From contig NZ_CP032382.1 in NCBI RefSeq assembly GCF_003589925.1, forward strand, positions 2,790,001-2,854,000: a stretch of 64,000 nt of DNA, read 5' to 3'. The DNA is from Chryseolinea soli (GTDB taxonomy: Bacteria; Bacteroidota; Bacteroidia; Cytophagales; Cyclobacteriaceae). How positions within the stretch are numbered: the first letter of the stretch is position 1; each line of letters begins with the position of its first letter. The notes beneath the pieces are model-generated. The model ran no database searches. It worked only from the letters and a program-made list of their open reading frames with translations, and was not told the origin of the DNA. Positions 1 to 14,087 of this stretch are shown here, piece by piece. The position numbers and the translations under genes were made by a program.

Positions 1-2467
1 CAACCAGCTGTCGCAGTTCATGGACCAAACCAACCCGCTGGCCGAGATCACGCACAAGCGTAGAATGTCGGCACTCGGTCCCGGTGGTCTTTCCCGCGAA
101 CGCGCAGGCTTCGAAGTTCGTGACGTACACTACACGCACTACGGACGCCTCTGTACCATCGAAACCCCGGAAGGTCCGAACATCGGTTTGATCTCGTCCC
201 TCTGCGTTCACGCAAAAGTGAACAAGATGGGCTTTATCGAAACGCCTTACCGCAAGGTGGAGAATGGCAAAGTGAAAGTAAAAGAGCCCGTGATCTTCCT
301 CACGGCCGAAGAAGAAGATACGCACTACATCGCGCAAGCAAAAGTGCCCATCAAGCCTACCGGCGAATTCCTTGACGAAAAGATCAAGGCACGTTTTGAA
401 GGTGACTTCCCTGTGATCGAGCCGAAAGACTTGCGTTACATGGACATCGCTCCTAACCAGATCGTGTCGGTGGCCGCTTCGATGATCCCCTTCCTCGAGC
501 ACGACGATGCTAACCGTGCCCTGATGGGTTCGAACATGCAACGTCAGGCTGTGCCGCTGATCAGACCTGAAGCACCTATCGTAGGTACAGGTTTGGAAGG
601 CCGCGTAGCCCTCGACTCGCGCGCATTGATCCTTGCAGAAGGACCTGGCGTTGTGGAGTTTGTAGATGCGAAGAAGATCACCATCAAATACGAAGTAACG
701 GAAGAGCAACAACTCGCCAGCTTCGACGATGAGTTCAAGACCTATAGCCTGATCAAGTTCAGAAGAACCAACCAGGATACCTGTATCAACCTGACGCCGC
801 TCGTAAGAAAAGGCCAGAAGGTAGAGAAAGGCCAGCCGCTGTGCCAGGGTTATGCAACCCAGAATGGCGAGCTCGCCCTGGGACGCAACCTGCTCGTGGC
901 CTACATGCCTTGGCAAGGTTACAACTTCGAGGATGCGATCGTAATCTCCGAGCGTGTGGTGCGCGACGACGTTTATACTTCGATCCACATCGAAGAATTT
1001 GAACTCGAAGTGCGCGACACCAAACGCGGTGAAGAAGAACTTACGTCGGAAATCCCGAACGTGAGCGAAGAAGCCGTGAAGCACCTCGACGAGAACGGTA
1101 TCATCCGCATCGGCGCAGAAGTAAGAGAAGGCGATATCCTCATCGGTAAGATCACCCCTAAAGGTGAAACCGACCCTACGCCGGAAGAGAAACTGCTCCG
1201 CGCCATCTTCGGCGACAAAGCCGGCGATGTGAAAGATGCATCCCTCAAGGCACCCCCGTCATTGAAAGGCGTGGTGATTGAAACGAAACTCTTCTCGCGT
1301 CCGAAACGCGATAAGGATGTTCGCACCAAGTCGAAGAAAGAACTGGATGCGCTGAAGAACAAGTACAGCAAGCAATTGGCCGAACTCCGCGAGGAAATGA
1401 TCAAGAAACTTGCTCACCTGTTGAACGGCAAGACCAGCAACGGTGTGAAGCATAAATTCGGTGATGAACTCATCAGCAAGGGTGTGAAGATCTCTGCGAA
1501 AGTGATCGACAACAACCTGTTCCCTGATAAGAATATCTACCGCGACGAAAGCAATTACAACGTTCCTGAAGAAGTGAACCTGATTGCTGACATCAGCCTG
1601 GAGAACTGGACCAGCGACGAGCACACCAACGACCTGGTGGCTCAGACGGTGAAGAACTACTTGCTGAAGCGCAACTCGTACGCCGGCGAATTCAAACGCG
1701 AACGTTTCACGCTGGAAGTAGGCGACGAACTCCCTACGGGCATCGTGCAATTGGCAAAAGTATATGTAGCGAAAAAGCGCAAGCTTAAAGTAGGGGATAA
1801 GATGGCCGGTCGCCACGGTAACAAGGGTGTTGTAGCGCGTATCGTACGCGAAGAAGACATGCCTTTCCTGTTGGACGGAACTCCGGTAGACATCTGCTTG
1901 AACCCGCTGGGTGTACCTTCACGGATGAACTTGGGTCAGATCTACGAAACGGTGTTGGCATGGGCCGGCCACAAGCTGGGCAAAAAATATGCAACCCCGA
2001 TCTTCGACGGAGCAACCCTGGATCAGGTGCAAGCCGAATTGAAAGAAGCCGGCCTGCCGGAATACGGACGGACGTATTTGTACGACGGTCTCACCGGCGA
2101 GAAATTCGACCAACCCGTAACGGTAGGTATGGCCTACATGCTGAAGCTCGGTCACTTGGTTGACGATAAGATGCACGCCCGTTCCATCGGACCCTATTCC
2201 CTCATCACACAGCAACCGCTCGGTGGTAAGGCACAATTCGGTGGTCAGCGCTTTGGTGAAATGGAGGTTTGGGCAATCGAGGCATTCGGTGCTTCGCACA
2301 TCCTCCAGGAAATCCTTACCATCAAGTCCGACGACGTGATTGGTCGCGCCAAGGCATACGAAGCGATTGTGAAAGGCGAGAACATGCGCAAACCGAATAT
2401 TCCTGAGTCGTTCAACGTGTTGGTGCACGAGCTCAGAGGTCTGGCGCTTGAGATCACCATGGATTAA
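1..2467 (+). CDS. rpoB: DNA-directed RNA polymerase subunit beta, 3' part
   Basis: Beta subunit of RNA polymerase. The gene enters from the left, open in frame from base 2, and about 822 codons are visible to the TAA at 2465-2467. The visible part starts inside rifampicin cluster I ([20 protein letters not shown]). The residues equivalent to E. coli Asp516, His526 and Ser531 are all wild type, so no resistance substitution is seen there. The conserved block [10 protein letters not shown] lies near base 1800, and the C-terminal clamp-binding end ([20 protein letters not shown]) is near base 2260. The ATG at base 20 is internal Met, not the start. rpoC follows after 87 bases in the usual rpoBC order. 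Identification is certain; the amino-terminal third is outside the window. Confidence 0.98.
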   Translation, partial: NQLSQFMDQTNPLAEITHKRRMSALGPGGLSRERAGFEVRDVHYTHYGRLCTIETPEGPNIGLISSLCVHAKVNKMGFIETPYRKVENGKVKVKEPVIFLTAEEEDTHYIAQAKVPIKPTGEFLDEKIKARFEGDFPVIEPKDLRYMDIAPNQIVSVAASMIPFLEHDDANRALMGSNMQRQAVPLIRPEAPIVGTGLEGRVALDSRALILAEGPGVVEFVDAKKITIKYEVTEEQQLASFDDEFKTYSLIKFRRTNQDTCINLTPLVRKGQKVEKGQPLCQGYATQNGELALGRNLLVAYMPWQGYNFEDAIVISERVVRDDVYTSIHIEEFELEVRDTKRGEEELTSEIPNVSEEAVKHLDENGIIRIGAEVREGDILIGKITPKGETDPTPEEKLLRAIFGDKAGDVKDASLKAPPSLKGVVIETKLFSRPKRDKDVRTKSKKELDALKNKYSKQLAELREEMIKKLAHLLNGKTSNGVKHKFGDELISKGVKISAKVIDNNLFPDKNIYRDESNYNVPEEVNLIADISLENWTSDEHTNDLVAQTVKNYLLKRNSYAGEFKRERFTLEVGDELPTGIVQLAKVYVAKKRKLKVGDKMAGRHGNKGVVARIVREEDMPFLLDGTPVDICLNPLGVPSRMNLGQIYETVLAWAGHKLGKKYATPIFDGATLDQVQAELKEAGLPEYGRTYLYDGLTGEKFDQPVTVGMAYMLKLGHLVDDKMHARSIGPYSLITQQPLGGKAQFGGQRFGEMEVWAIEAFGASHILQEILTIKSDDVIGRAKAYEAIVKGENMRKPNIPESFNVLVHELRGLALEITMD

Positions 2468-2510
2468 GTCGGAAGGATAACGCATCCGTCCTGTTAAAAA
2501 TAAAATGTAA

Positions 2511-2534
2511 GGCCGCTTTGTAAAAGGAGCGGCC
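2511..2534 (+). other. hairpin between rpoB and rpoC
   Basis: A perfect 7-bp stem GGCCGCT (2511-2517) / AGCGGCC (2528-2534) lies in the 87-base rpoB-rpoC spacer. No T-run follows, so it is unlikely to be an intrinsic terminator. It could be an RNA processing site or mRNA stabiliser in the rpoBC transcript; that role is inferred. Confidence 0.4.
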
Positions 2535-2554
2535 CTCACTGAAAACCACAGCTT

Positions 2555-6871
<4,317 letters not shown>

Positions 6872-6890
6872 TGTAGACATACCATAAATC

Positions 6891-6925
6891 GGGTTGATGC
6901 CGTAAAAAGCATCAACCCTTTTTTT
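6891..6925 (+). terminator. rho-independent terminator after rpoC
   Basis: A perfect 10-bp stem GGGTTGATGC (6891-6900) / GCATCAACCC (6909-6918) with an 8-base loop is followed directly by seven T. It closes the rpoBC transcript. The next gene starts only 14 bases downstream, so that gene depends on read-through or on a promoter inside rpoC. Confidence 0.92.
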
Positions 6926-6938
6926 ATCCCTCTTTATT

Positions 6939-7265
6939 ATGTCCGACGACAAGAACAAACAGCAGCAACAGGCCCAGATCAACATCGAGCTGACAGAGGA
7001 AATCGCCGAGGGCGTTTATTCCAATTTGGCCATGATCGCCCATTCCAACAGCGAATTTGTGATCGATTTTATCCGGTTGATGCCGGGAGTGGCCAAAGCG
7101 AAGGTAAAATCGCGCATTGTCATCACTCCGGAACACGCCAAACGCTTCCTTTTCGCCTTGAAAGACAATATTGAGAAGTACGAGGCCAGCTTTGGCCCCA
7201 TCAAGCGAACCGACGATATGCCGAAGTTTCCCATGAATTTTGGGGGTACCGTCGGGGAGGCATAA
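6939..7265 (+). CDS. DUF3467 domain-containing protein
   Basis: Small acidic protein of 108 residues that matches the DUF3467 family, which in Bacteroidota is commonly found just after rpoC. The core runs from about residue 10 (INIELTEEIAEGVYSNLA) through the conserved HSNSEFVIDFIRLMPG block to the RIVITPEHAKRFLFALKDNI block. No signal peptide or membrane segment is present, so it is probably cytoplasmic. Its function is unknown; the fixed position suggests a link to transcription or translation, but nothing in the sequence proves it. It sits between the rpoC terminator and the rpsL promoter. Confidence 0.88.
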   Translation: MSDDKNKQQQQAQINIELTEEIAEGVYSNLAMIAHSNSEFVIDFIRLMPGVAKAKVKSRIVITPEHAKRFLFALKDNIEKYEASFGPIKRTDDMPKFPMNFGGTVGEA

Positions 7266-7339
7266 CAGAAAAATAACGCCAAAAGGCTTAAAATCAGGGT
7301 TTTTAAAGCGGGGAGGCTGCAAAATTCTTGGAAAAAGGT

Positions 7340-7370
7340 TTTGTATCCTTTGTTTCTTATGATACCTTTG
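7340..7370 (+). promoter_or_regulatory. promoter of the rpsL operon
   Basis: Exact match to the Bacteroidota primary-sigma pattern: TTTG at 7340-7343, a 19-base spacer, and TACCTTTG at 7363-7370. Transcription should start near 7377, leaving a leader of about 33 bases that is rich in A and T before the rpsL ATG. Called from motif and spacing only. Confidence 0.75.
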
Positions 7371-7409
7371 CAGTCCTAATTTTTGAGAGGTTTATAAAGT
7401 AAAATATAA

Positions 7410-7829
7410 ATGCCTACCATTCAGCAACTTGTAAGAAAGGGAAGAAAGAAATTGACGTTCAAGTCAAAGTCACCTGCCCTGGATTCCTGCCCTCAGCGCA
7501 GGGGCGTTTGTACACGTGTGTACACAACAACGCCTAAAAAACCTAACTCTGCTATGCGCAAAGTAGCCCGCGTACGCCTCACCAATGGAAAAGAGGTGAA
7601 CGCGTATATCCCTGGTGAAGGCCATAACCTGCAGGAACACTCCATCGTGCTGATCCGCGGCGGTCGGGTGAAAGACCTTCCCGGCGTTCGCTACCACATC
7701 ATCCGTGGTGCCCTCGATACGGCGGGCGTGAACGGCCGTAAACAAAGCCGCTCGAAATACGGTGCCAAGAGACCTAAACCGGGAGCAGCAGCTGCAGCCC
7801 CTGCAAAGGGCGGCGCTAAGAAAAAATAA
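7410..7829 (+). CDS. rpsL: 30S ribosomal protein S12
   Basis: Ribosomal protein S12, which sits at the decoding centre of the small subunit. It is 139 residues, longer than the usual 124-137 because of an Ala/Gly/Lys-rich C-terminal tail ([18 protein letters not shown]). The conserved motifs are intact: [11 protein letters not shown] around residue 43 and KDLPGVRYH around residue 87. The lysines in these loops are those whose change gives streptomycin resistance, so the sequence is wild type there. First gene of the str operon with rpsG 12 bases downstream, driven by the promoter at 7340-7370. Confidence 0.97.
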   Translation: MPTIQQLVRKGRKKLTFKSKSPALDSCPQRRGVCTRVYTTTPKKPNSAMRKVARVRLTNGKEVNAYIPGEGHNLQEHSIVLIRGGRVKDLPGVRYHIIRGALDTAGVNGRKQSRSKYGAKRPKPGAAAAAPAKGGAKKK

Positions 7830-7841
7830 TCTTTAGAAGCG

Positions 7842-8309
7842 ATGAGAAAGTCAAAACCTAAGAAAAGATACCTGTTGCCCGATCCTAAATTCCAGGATAC
7901 GCTGGTGACCAAGTTTGTGAACTACCTGATGGAACAGGGCAAGAAAAGCGTGGCCTACACCATTTTCTACGACGCCGTTGAGCAAGTAGAAAAGAAGACC
8001 AACGAAAGTGGTCTCGAAGTGTGGAAGCGCGCCATGAGCAACCTGACTCCCGCCGTTGAAGTAAAGAGCCGCCGTGTAGGGGGTGCTACTTTCCAGGTGC
8101 CGGTAGAAATCAGACCCGAGCGCAAAGTAAACCTCAGCATCAAATGGCTTATCGACTACGCCCGTCTGCGCGGCGAAAAGACCATGATGGACAAGCTGGC
8201 TGCCGAGATCATCGCAGCTTCTAAAGGTGAAGGCGCTGCCATCAAAAAGAAAGACGATACCCATCGCATGGCGGAAGCCAACAAGGCTTTTTCACATTTC
8301 AGATTTTAA
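7842..8309 (+). CDS. rpsG: 30S ribosomal protein S7
   Basis: Ribosomal protein S7, 155 residues, full length. It nucleates assembly of the 30S head and lies at the E site. The N-terminus ([17 protein letters not shown]) is the usual Bacteroidota form, the core has [18 protein letters not shown] near residue 80, and the C-terminus has the expected [20 protein letters not shown] end. It lies 12 bases after rpsL and 13 before fusA in an unbroken str operon. Confidence 0.97.
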   Translation: MRKSKPKKRYLLPDPKFQDTLVTKFVNYLMEQGKKSVAYTIFYDAVEQVEKKTNESGLEVWKRAMSNLTPAVEVKSRRVGGATFQVPVEIRPERKVNLSIKWLIDYARLRGEKTMMDKLAAEIIAASKGEGAAIKKKDDTHRMAEANKAFSHFRF

Positions 8310-8322
8310 TTAACAGATATAC

Positions 8323-10440
8323 ATGGCTAGGGATTTAAGATTCACCAGAAACATTGGTATCGCTGCGCACATTGATGCTGGTAAAACCACCACCACTGAG
8401 CGTATCCTGTACTATTCCGGGGTGAACCACAAGATCGGTGAGGTGCACGATGGTGCCGCCACGATGGACTGGATGGCGCAAGAGCAAGAAAGAGGTATCA
8501 CCATCACTTCTGCAGCCACAACCGTATATTGGAAATACAGAAGCAACGACTACCACGTAAACATCATCGATACCCCCGGGCACGTTGACTTTACGGTAGA
8601 AGTGAACCGCTCCCTCCGCGTACTGGATGGTCTCGTGTTCTTGTTCAGCGCCGTTGACGGTGTTGAGCCTCAATCCGAAACCAACTGGCGCCTGGCCGAC
8701 AACTACAAAGTGGCCCGCATCGGTTTCGTAAACAAAATGGACCGTGCAGGTTCCGACTTCCTCGGCGTTTGCAAGCAAGTGAAAGAGAAGCTCGGCAGCA
8801 AGGCTGTAGCCCTCCAGTTGCCCATCGGTTCGGAAGAAAACTTCCGCGGCGTAGTTGACCTGGTCAACAACCGTGGTATCATCTGGAATGAAGAAGACAA
8901 GGGCATGACCTACAAGGTTGTTCCCATTCCCGACGACATGGTGGAAGAAGCTGCCGAATACCGCGAGAAATTGCTGGAGTCCGTAGCCGAATACGATGAG
9001 AGCCTCATGGAGAAATTCTTCGAGGATCCCAACTCCATCACTGAAACAGAAATTTTGACTGCGTTGCGTAAAGCAACCATCGATATGGCCATCGTTCCCA
9101 TGGTGTGCGGTTCTTCGTTCAAGAACAAAGGCGTACAAACCATGTTGGACTATGTGATGGAACTCCTTCCTTCACCGATGGACAAAGACACGATCGTAGG
9201 TATCAACCCCGATACCAACGAAGAAGTGGCTATCAAGCCCGACGAAAAAGGACCTTTCGTTGCCCTGGCATTTAAAATTGCAACCGATCCGTTCGTAGGC
9301 CGTCTGTGCTTTATCCGCGCATACTCCGGCGTATTGGAATCCGGTTCCTATATCTACAACACCCGCTCCGAAGCAAAGGAACGCATCTCCCGCGTATTCC
9401 AGATGCACGCCAACAAGCAGAACCAGATCGAAAGACTGTCTGCCGGTGACATCGGTGCCGTGGTAGGTTTCAAAGACATCAAGACTGGCGATACGCTTTG
9501 CGATGAAAAGAACAAGGTGGTGATGGAATCCATGGTGTTCCCTGAGCCTGTGATCGGTTACGCTATCGAGCCGAAGAAACAAGCCGACGTGGACAAACTG
9601 GGTATGGCCATTGCCAAGCTGGTAGAAGAAGATCCTACGTTGCGCGTAAATACAGATCAGGAAACGGGTCAGACCATCCTGAGAGGTATGGGCGAGTTGC
9701 ACTTGGAAATTATCATCGACCGTCTGAAACGCGAATTCAAAGTAGAGATCAACCAGGGTGCTCCCCAGGTGGCCTACAAAGAAGCGCTTACCAAGTCGGT
9801 TGAACATAAAGAAGTATACAAGAAGCAGACCGGTGGTCGTGGTAAATTTGCCGATATTCTTTTCGAACTCGGACCCCGCGGCGAACTGCAGGAAGGCGAC
9901 AAGGAAGGACTGGAGTTTGTGAACGACATCGTAGGTGGTGTTATTCCTCGCGAATTCATCCCCGCCATCCAGAAAGGCTTCGAGCAGTCGATGGTGAACG
10001 GTCCTCTGGCCGGCTACCAGATCGACAACATGAAAGTAAGATTGTTCCATGGCTCTTACCATGACGTTGACTCCGACTCTTTGTCGTTCGAATTGGCGGC
10101 ACGCATTGGCTTCAAAGAAGCCGCTAAGAAATGCGCTCCCCAATTGCTGGAACCGATCATGAGTGTGGAAGTGCTCTCGCCGGACGAGTTCACAGGTTCT
10201 GTAACCGGTGACTTGAACCGCAGAAGAGGCGTTATGAAGGGCATGGATACCCGCTCGGGTGCCCAGGTGATCAAGGCCGATGTGCCGCTGGCCGAACTGT
10301 TCGGTTATGTAACGGACTTGAGAACCATTACTTCAGGACGTGCTTCAGCTTCTTTGACGTTCTCTCACTATGCGCCTGTTCCCAAGAACTTGGCCGAGAA
10401 AGTAATTGAAGATGTAAAAGGCGCAGCCTTAGCAAAATAA
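8323..10440 (+). CDS. fusA: elongation factor G
   Basis: Translocation GTPase, 705 residues. The GTP-binding motifs are intact: P-loop [12 protein letters not shown] near residue 15, DTPGHVDFT near residue 83 and NKMDRAG near residue 137. Switch I carries [11 protein letters not shown]. Domains II-V follow, with the domain IV loop and the C-terminal block [18 protein letters not shown]. It is a canonical EF-G rather than a tetracycline-resistance paralogue, as judged by its place in the str operon. No tuf gene follows it, which is normal in Bacteroidota. Confidence 0.97.
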   Translation: MARDLRFTRNIGIAAHIDAGKTTTTERILYYSGVNHKIGEVHDGAATMDWMAQEQERGITITSAATTVYWKYRSNDYHVNIIDTPGHVDFTVEVNRSLRVLDGLVFLFSAVDGVEPQSETNWRLADNYKVARIGFVNKMDRAGSDFLGVCKQVKEKLGSKAVALQLPIGSEENFRGVVDLVNNRGIIWNEEDKGMTYKVVPIPDDMVEEAAEYREKLLESVAEYDESLMEKFFEDPNSITETEILTALRKATIDMAIVPMVCGSSFKNKGVQTMLDYVMELLPSPMDKDTIVGINPDTNEEVAIKPDEKGPFVALAFKIATDPFVGRLCFIRAYSGVLESGSYIYNTRSEAKERISRVFQMHANKQNQIERLSAGDIGAVVGFKDIKTGDTLCDEKNKVVMESMVFPEPVIGYAIEPKKQADVDKLGMAIAKLVEEDPTLRVNTDQETGQTILRGMGELHLEIIIDRLKREFKVEINQGAPQVAYKEALTKSVEHKEVYKKQTGGRGKFADILFELGPRGELQEGDKEGLEFVNDIVGGVIPREFIPAIQKGFEQSMVNGPLAGYQIDNMKVRLFHGSYHDVDSDSLSFELAARIGFKEAAKKCAPQLLEPIMSVEVLSPDEFTGSVTGDLNRRRGVMKGMDTRSGAQVIKADVPLAELFGYVTDLRTITSGRASASLTFSHYAPVPKNLAEKVIEDVKGAALAK

Positions 10441-10482
10441 TTTAACGTAAAGGATTTAGACGATTTCCTTAACCACTATAGT

Positions 10483-10788
10483 ATGAACCAGAAAATCAGA
10501 ATAAAATTGAAGTCCTACGACCACAACCTGGTCGACAAATCTTCAGAGAAGATCGTTAGGGCTGTAAAAGCTACAGGTGCTGTAGTGAGTGGACCCATTC
10601 CGTTGCCCACTGAAAAAGAGAAGTTCACGGTGCTTCGCTCGCCCCACGTAAACAAAAAGGCGCGTGAGCAATTCCAACTCTGCACGTATAAGCGTCTGGT
10701 TGATATCTATTCCAACAGTGCCAAGACTGTTGATGCCCTGATGAAGCTCGAGCTTCCCAGCGGTGTTGATGTAGAGATCAAAGTATAG
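10483..10788 (+). CDS. rpsJ: 30S ribosomal protein S10
   Basis: Ribosomal protein S10 (NusE), 101 residues, full length. The N-terminus [20 protein letters not shown] and the [13 protein letters not shown] loop near residue 50 are conserved. S10 also binds NusB in antitermination. It lies 42 bases after fusA. In most Bacteroidota rplC and the rest of the S10-spc-alpha cluster follow directly; here a terminator and an opposite-strand gene follow instead, so rpsJ is the last gene of this operon. Confidence 0.97.
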   Translation: MNQKIRIKLKSYDHNLVDKSSEKIVRAVKATGAVVSGPIPLPTEKEKFTVLRSPHVNKKAREQFQLCTYKRLVDIYSNSAKTVDALMKLELPSGVDVEIKV

Positions 10789-10810
10789 TTATACCCCACT
10801 GTGTGGGTTG

Positions 10811-10842
10811 AAAGCCATTCCTTTTGAAGGGATGGCTTTTTT
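10811..10842 (+). terminator. rho-independent terminator after rpsJ
   Basis: An 11-bp stem, AAAGCCATTCC (10811-10821) paired with GGGATGGCTTT (10829-10839) with one G-T pair and a 7-base loop, runs into a T-tract to 10841. The A-rich 5' side means it may also end the leftward MocA-like gene, whose stop codon is at 10841. Confidence 0.9.
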
Positions 10843-11455
10843 ATTTTTGGTCGAGGTAGTTTTGATAATCATCCATCGTGTCGAGGTCCAATTCTCCTTT
10901 GGGGAAATCCACGGTGGATACCTGTTCTGGGAAAAGCTGAAACATTTTTTTTGCACCTTGATCATCTCCAAGAGCATGGAGGGAAGGAAAGAGCGATTTT
11001 TTAAATAATGCCGGCACGCCAGGCGATCCGGCGTAATGAGAGGCGACAATAGGTTTTTCGGTTTTTCCAATGAGGTTTAACAGATGCTGTGTGGTCAGTG
11101 CCGGTTGGTCGCAAACCATGAAGAGCACTGCGGTGATGTTCGGGTGGTGGGCTTCCACGTGCCGAAGCCCTGCTTTTAACGAACTTCCCATACCCGTCTC
11201 CCATTGCTCGTTCACGACAACGCTCGCAGGCAGAGACTGAATACTTTCGCGATGTTGTTTCGCGTGCGCACCCAACACCACCGCGACCACGGCTGGCCCG
11301 GCATCTAAGGCAACCGTAATGGCGTGGCGAAGCACCGTGGTGTCATGCACCCGGAGCAGCTGCTTGGATTGACCCATGCGCGAAGAAGAACCCGCGGCCA
11401 ATATAACGATGGCAACATGAGGGTTGTCAGCCGCTGGGTTCTCCTTCTTGGTCAT
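10841..11455 (-). CDS. MocA/MobA-like molybdenum cofactor nucleotidyltransferase
   Basis: 204-residue nucleotidyltransferase of the MobA/MocA family, which attaches CMP or GMP to molybdopterin. The nucleotide-binding signature LAAGSSSRMGQSKQLL is at about residues 18-33 and the metal-binding DQP motif near residue 117. No signal peptide, so cytoplasmic. It is the last gene of the leftward molybdenum-hydroxylase cluster. Xanthine-oxidase-family enzymes use the cytosine dinucleotide cofactor, so a MocA (CTP) role fits better than MobA (GTP). That choice is inferred from the neighbours, since the discriminating residues cannot be judged by eye. Start is the ATG at 11455, 34 bases after the PQQ dehydrogenase stop. 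Confidence 0.85.
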   Translation of the reverse strand: MTKKENPAADNPHVAIVILAAGSSSRMGQSKQLLRVHDTTVLRHAITVALDAGPAVVAVVLGAHAKQHRESIQSLPASVVVNEQWETGMGSSLKAGLRHVEAHHPNITAVLFMVCDQPALTTQHLLNLIGKTEKPIVASHYAGSPGVPALFKKSLFPSLHALGDDQGAKKMFQLFPEQVSTVDFPKGELDLDTMDDYQNYLDQK

Positions 11456-11489
11456 GGTAGTATTTTTTTTTGGTATAACTTCTTAAGAC

Positions 11490-13607
11490 TTAAGGAAGCG
11501 CGAACGCTACAAAACTATCGCCTGATTTTGTACCCATCTTTCCACCACCACAAGCGATCACTACATATTGTTTTCCATCGACTTCGTATACCGATGGCGT
11601 TGCATATCCGCCCGAGGGCAATTTGTATTCCCAAAGAATTTTGCCGGTAGCTTTATCGAAGGCGCGGAACATTTCATCGCGGCTGGCGCCGACAAAGACA
11701 AGACCGCCAGCAGTCGTTGCTGTTCCTCCGTAATTTTCTGTTCCAGTAGGAGGGACGCCTTTCTCTTTCAACTCCTTAAATTCTCCGAGGGGAACCTGCC
11801 ATTTCATTTCACCGGCGTTCAGGTCGATGGCGCTGAGCGTGCCCCAGGGAGGCTGCACTGCCGGGTAGCCTTCGGGTGTGATGAAACGGTTGTAGCCCGT
11901 GTTGGAATAGAGAATGTCGGGGTGGCGTTCGAAGATGCCTTTCTTTTCATCTTCCGTGCGTTCCTCCAGGTTTAGAACATAGCGGGCGATGGCGTCGCGT
12001 TCTTTCTCTGTGAGGTGTGTAAAGGCGGGCATGACGCCTTTTCCTTTCAGGATAAATTGCTTGAGGGATTCTTTGTTAAACTTCTCATTGGCTTTTAGCA
12101 GGGATGGAAATACGTGCCCGTCGCCGGCGCGCTCGATGCCGTGACAGGTCGCACAATGTGTGCGATAGAGCGAGATGCCGATCCATGCGTTTTCTTTCAT
12201 GCGCACATCCACCATTTGAAGGATCCAGGGCATTTCGTTTGCGTTTACATAGAGCAAACCGGTTTCTGGGTCGAATGAACCACCACCCCATTCGGCGCCA
12301 CCGTCAAAGCCGGGGAAGATGATGGTGCCCTCCTTGCTGGGGGGAATGAAATTTTTCCCGGTGCGAAGGCCTTTGAATTTTCCCTTCACCCAGTTTTCAA
12401 TTTCCGGCGTCATCTTGTTGATCATGTCTTCCGTGAAAGCCTGGCGGGCAAAGGGGGCAGGCTTCGTAGGAATGGGTTGGGTGGGCCAGGCTTCTTCGCC
12501 TTCGAGATCGGAGGGAGGGAAGGGTGTCTCCACTACCGGGAACAAAGGCTCACCGCTGTCGCGGTCCAATACATAGACAAAGCCACTCTTTGTGAGCTGG
12601 GCCACAGCATCTTTCTTTTGACCGTCGTGAGTAACAGTGACCAGCATGGGGGGTGCCGGCAGATCGCGATCCCACATGTCGTGATGGATCACCTGATAAT
12701 GCCATTTGCGTTCTCCGGTTTCTGCGTTCAGAGCCAGCACACAGTTGGCGTAGAGGTTTTGTCCTTTGCGATTTCCTCCATAGAAATCAAAAGAGGGTGA
12801 ACCGGTGGCGGCATAGACCAGGCCGCGTTGATGATCCACGGTCATGCCACACCAGGCATTCACGCCGCCGATGGTTTTGTAGGCATCCTTGGGCCACGTT
12901 TCATAGCCCGCTTCTCCGGGTTGAGGGATCGTGTGAAAGACCCACGCCAGCTTTCCGGTTTTCACATCAAAGGCGCGGAGATAGCCGGGTGCGGCGATGG
13001 GGCCCTCGTGAACGCGTGAGCCCATGATGATCAAATTTTTATAGATCACGCCCGGGGTATTGGAGAGCACCATCAACGTGGCCGCCCGTTCGCCGAGCCC
13101 TTCTTTCAAACTAACTTTTCCCGACGTGCCGAAGGTTTCAATTTTCTTTCCCGTCTTTGCGTCGATAGCATATAGATTTTCACCAAAGGAATAGAGAATG
13201 CGTTTGTCTTCGCCTTCTGCCCAATAGGTAACGCCCCGATTCACGCCGAGGCCTGCATTGGGTTCGCCCGGATCGAATCGCCACAATTCTTTGCCCGTGG
13301 CGGCATCAACGGCAAAGGCTTTCAATTGGGCCGAGGTGGCATACAGCACGCCATCCACGATGATTGGATTGCATTGGAGCTGGGTCCGGTTGTTCACCGT
13401 GTCGGCATCGCCGGTGCGATACGTCCAGGCCACCCGCAGGTTGGATACATTTTCTTTGTTGATGGTTTGCAGCGAGGAATACTGGATGCCATCCGCCGTG
13501 CCGCCTTTGATGCGCCAGGACGCGTAGGCGGAGGTTGCCGTTTCTTCCTTTTTCGTGGAGCAGCTCGCCAGGAAAACGAGTAGCGTTAAAGACAGGATGT
13601 ATTTCAT
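11490..13607 (-). CDS. PQQ-dependent dehydrogenase with cytochrome c domain, lipoprotein
   Basis: 705-residue quinoprotein that oxidises an alcohol or sugar outside the cytoplasm. The N-terminus is a lipoprotein signal (LVFLASC, lipid Cys at residue 16). PQQ beta-propeller blades follow, with repeated W-motif strands such as TGKELWRFDPG. A single heme-c site CATCH lies at residues 485-489, with an axial-Met candidate (GVMPAF) about 45 residues later. The C-terminus returns to propeller sequence (FRAFDKATGKILWEYKLP), so the cytochrome domain is inserted between propeller parts. Substrate unknown; glucose or membrane alcohol dehydrogenase are the nearest families. It sits inside a molybdenum-hydroxylase operon and may share an electron acceptor with it. 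No PQQ synthesis genes are in the window. Confidence 0.87.
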   Translation of the reverse strand: MKYILSLTLLVFLASCSTKKEETATSAYASWRIKGGTADGIQYSSLQTINKENVSNLRVAWTYRTGDADTVNNRTQLQCNPIIVDGVLYATSAQLKAFAVDAATGKELWRFDPGEPNAGLGVNRGVTYWAEGEDKRILYSFGENLYAIDAKTGKKIETFGTSGKVSLKEGLGERAATLMVLSNTPGVIYKNLIIMGSRVHEGPIAAPGYLRAFDVKTGKLAWVFHTIPQPGEAGYETWPKDAYKTIGGVNAWCGMTVDHQRGLVYAATGSPSFDFYGGNRKGQNLYANCVLALNAETGERKWHYQVIHHDMWDRDLPAPPMLVTVTHDGQKKDAVAQLTKSGFVYVLDRDSGEPLFPVVETPFPPSDLEGEEAWPTQPIPTKPAPFARQAFTEDMINKMTPEIENWVKGKFKGLRTGKNFIPPSKEGTIIFPGFDGGAEWGGGSFDPETGLLYVNANEMPWILQMVDVRMKENAWIGISLYRTHCATCHGIERAGDGHVFPSLLKANEKFNKESLKQFILKGKGVMPAFTHLTEKERDAIARYVLNLEERTEDEKKGIFERHPDILYSNTGYNRFITPEGYPAVQPPWGTLSAIDLNAGEMKWQVPLGEFKELKEKGVPPTGTENYGGTATTAGGLVFVGASRDEMFRAFDKATGKILWEYKLPSGGYATPSVYEVDGKQYVVIACGGGKMGTKSGDSFVAFALP

Positions 13608-13750
13608 ACGGTTGGGTTGGTCTGGTTGTATAGTAAATATGGAAAGTTCTATCCGAAAACGGAATCACTCAGCGTGCCCTGGACCCGTTGCGCGGTTAAG
13701 AAAATTCTTATGCCCCGACGCTTTAATAAGAGCCCGCAGAGCGAATTTCC

Positions 13751-13972
13751 TCACTTGCTTTTTACATATTTTGAGCTGCCTTCGCAAAGTTGTGCGTCTT
13801 TCAAGGCCATAGCCTCCTCGTGTTCGTCGCCGGTAAGTTTGAAAACCATTTCATCCGGAAAGAAGCAGGCGAATGCCTTTCCATTATTTTGGAGCACGGC
13901 TTTCCGAACATCTGGCGCTCTTCTCCTTTTAGTTTCTTGCCGACGGCTGTAAGCACATTTCTTCCCGGGTTA
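13751..13972 (-). pseudogene. decayed TfoX/YjbR-like gene remnant
   Basis: The 480-base gap between the PQQ dehydrogenase and xdhC holds the remains of a small protein gene read leftward. One frame gives NNGKAFACFFPDEMVFKLTG followed by DEHEEAMALKDAQL, which resembles the middle of small TfoX-N-terminal/YjbR-like proteins. The typical C-terminal segment (FAKAAQNM, then stop at 13762) is found in a different frame about 15 bases later. The usual section between them is missing, and no start codon is visible upstream of a stop near 13972. I read this as a gene with a deletion plus frameshift. The family resemblance is from memory of conserved motifs, so moderate confidence only. The remaining bases 13608-13750 and 13973-14087 show no gene. 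Confidence 0.5.
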
Positions 13973-14087
13973 TAAGACAATGGTTGTTGGGGAAGATAGG
14001 ACTTCTGCGAAAGGAATCAAAAGCCTGGCTGGAGGATCAGTCTGAAGATGGGTTGTGTGGCGGCTGCGCGTACGTCTGCGAAAACGA

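Noticed and set aside
13617..13952. Plus-strand open frame of 111 codons between the PQQ dehydrogenase and xdhC
   Set aside because: Low-complexity Ser/Leu-rich translation; the minus strand of the same DNA holds recognisable TfoX/YjbR-like pieces.
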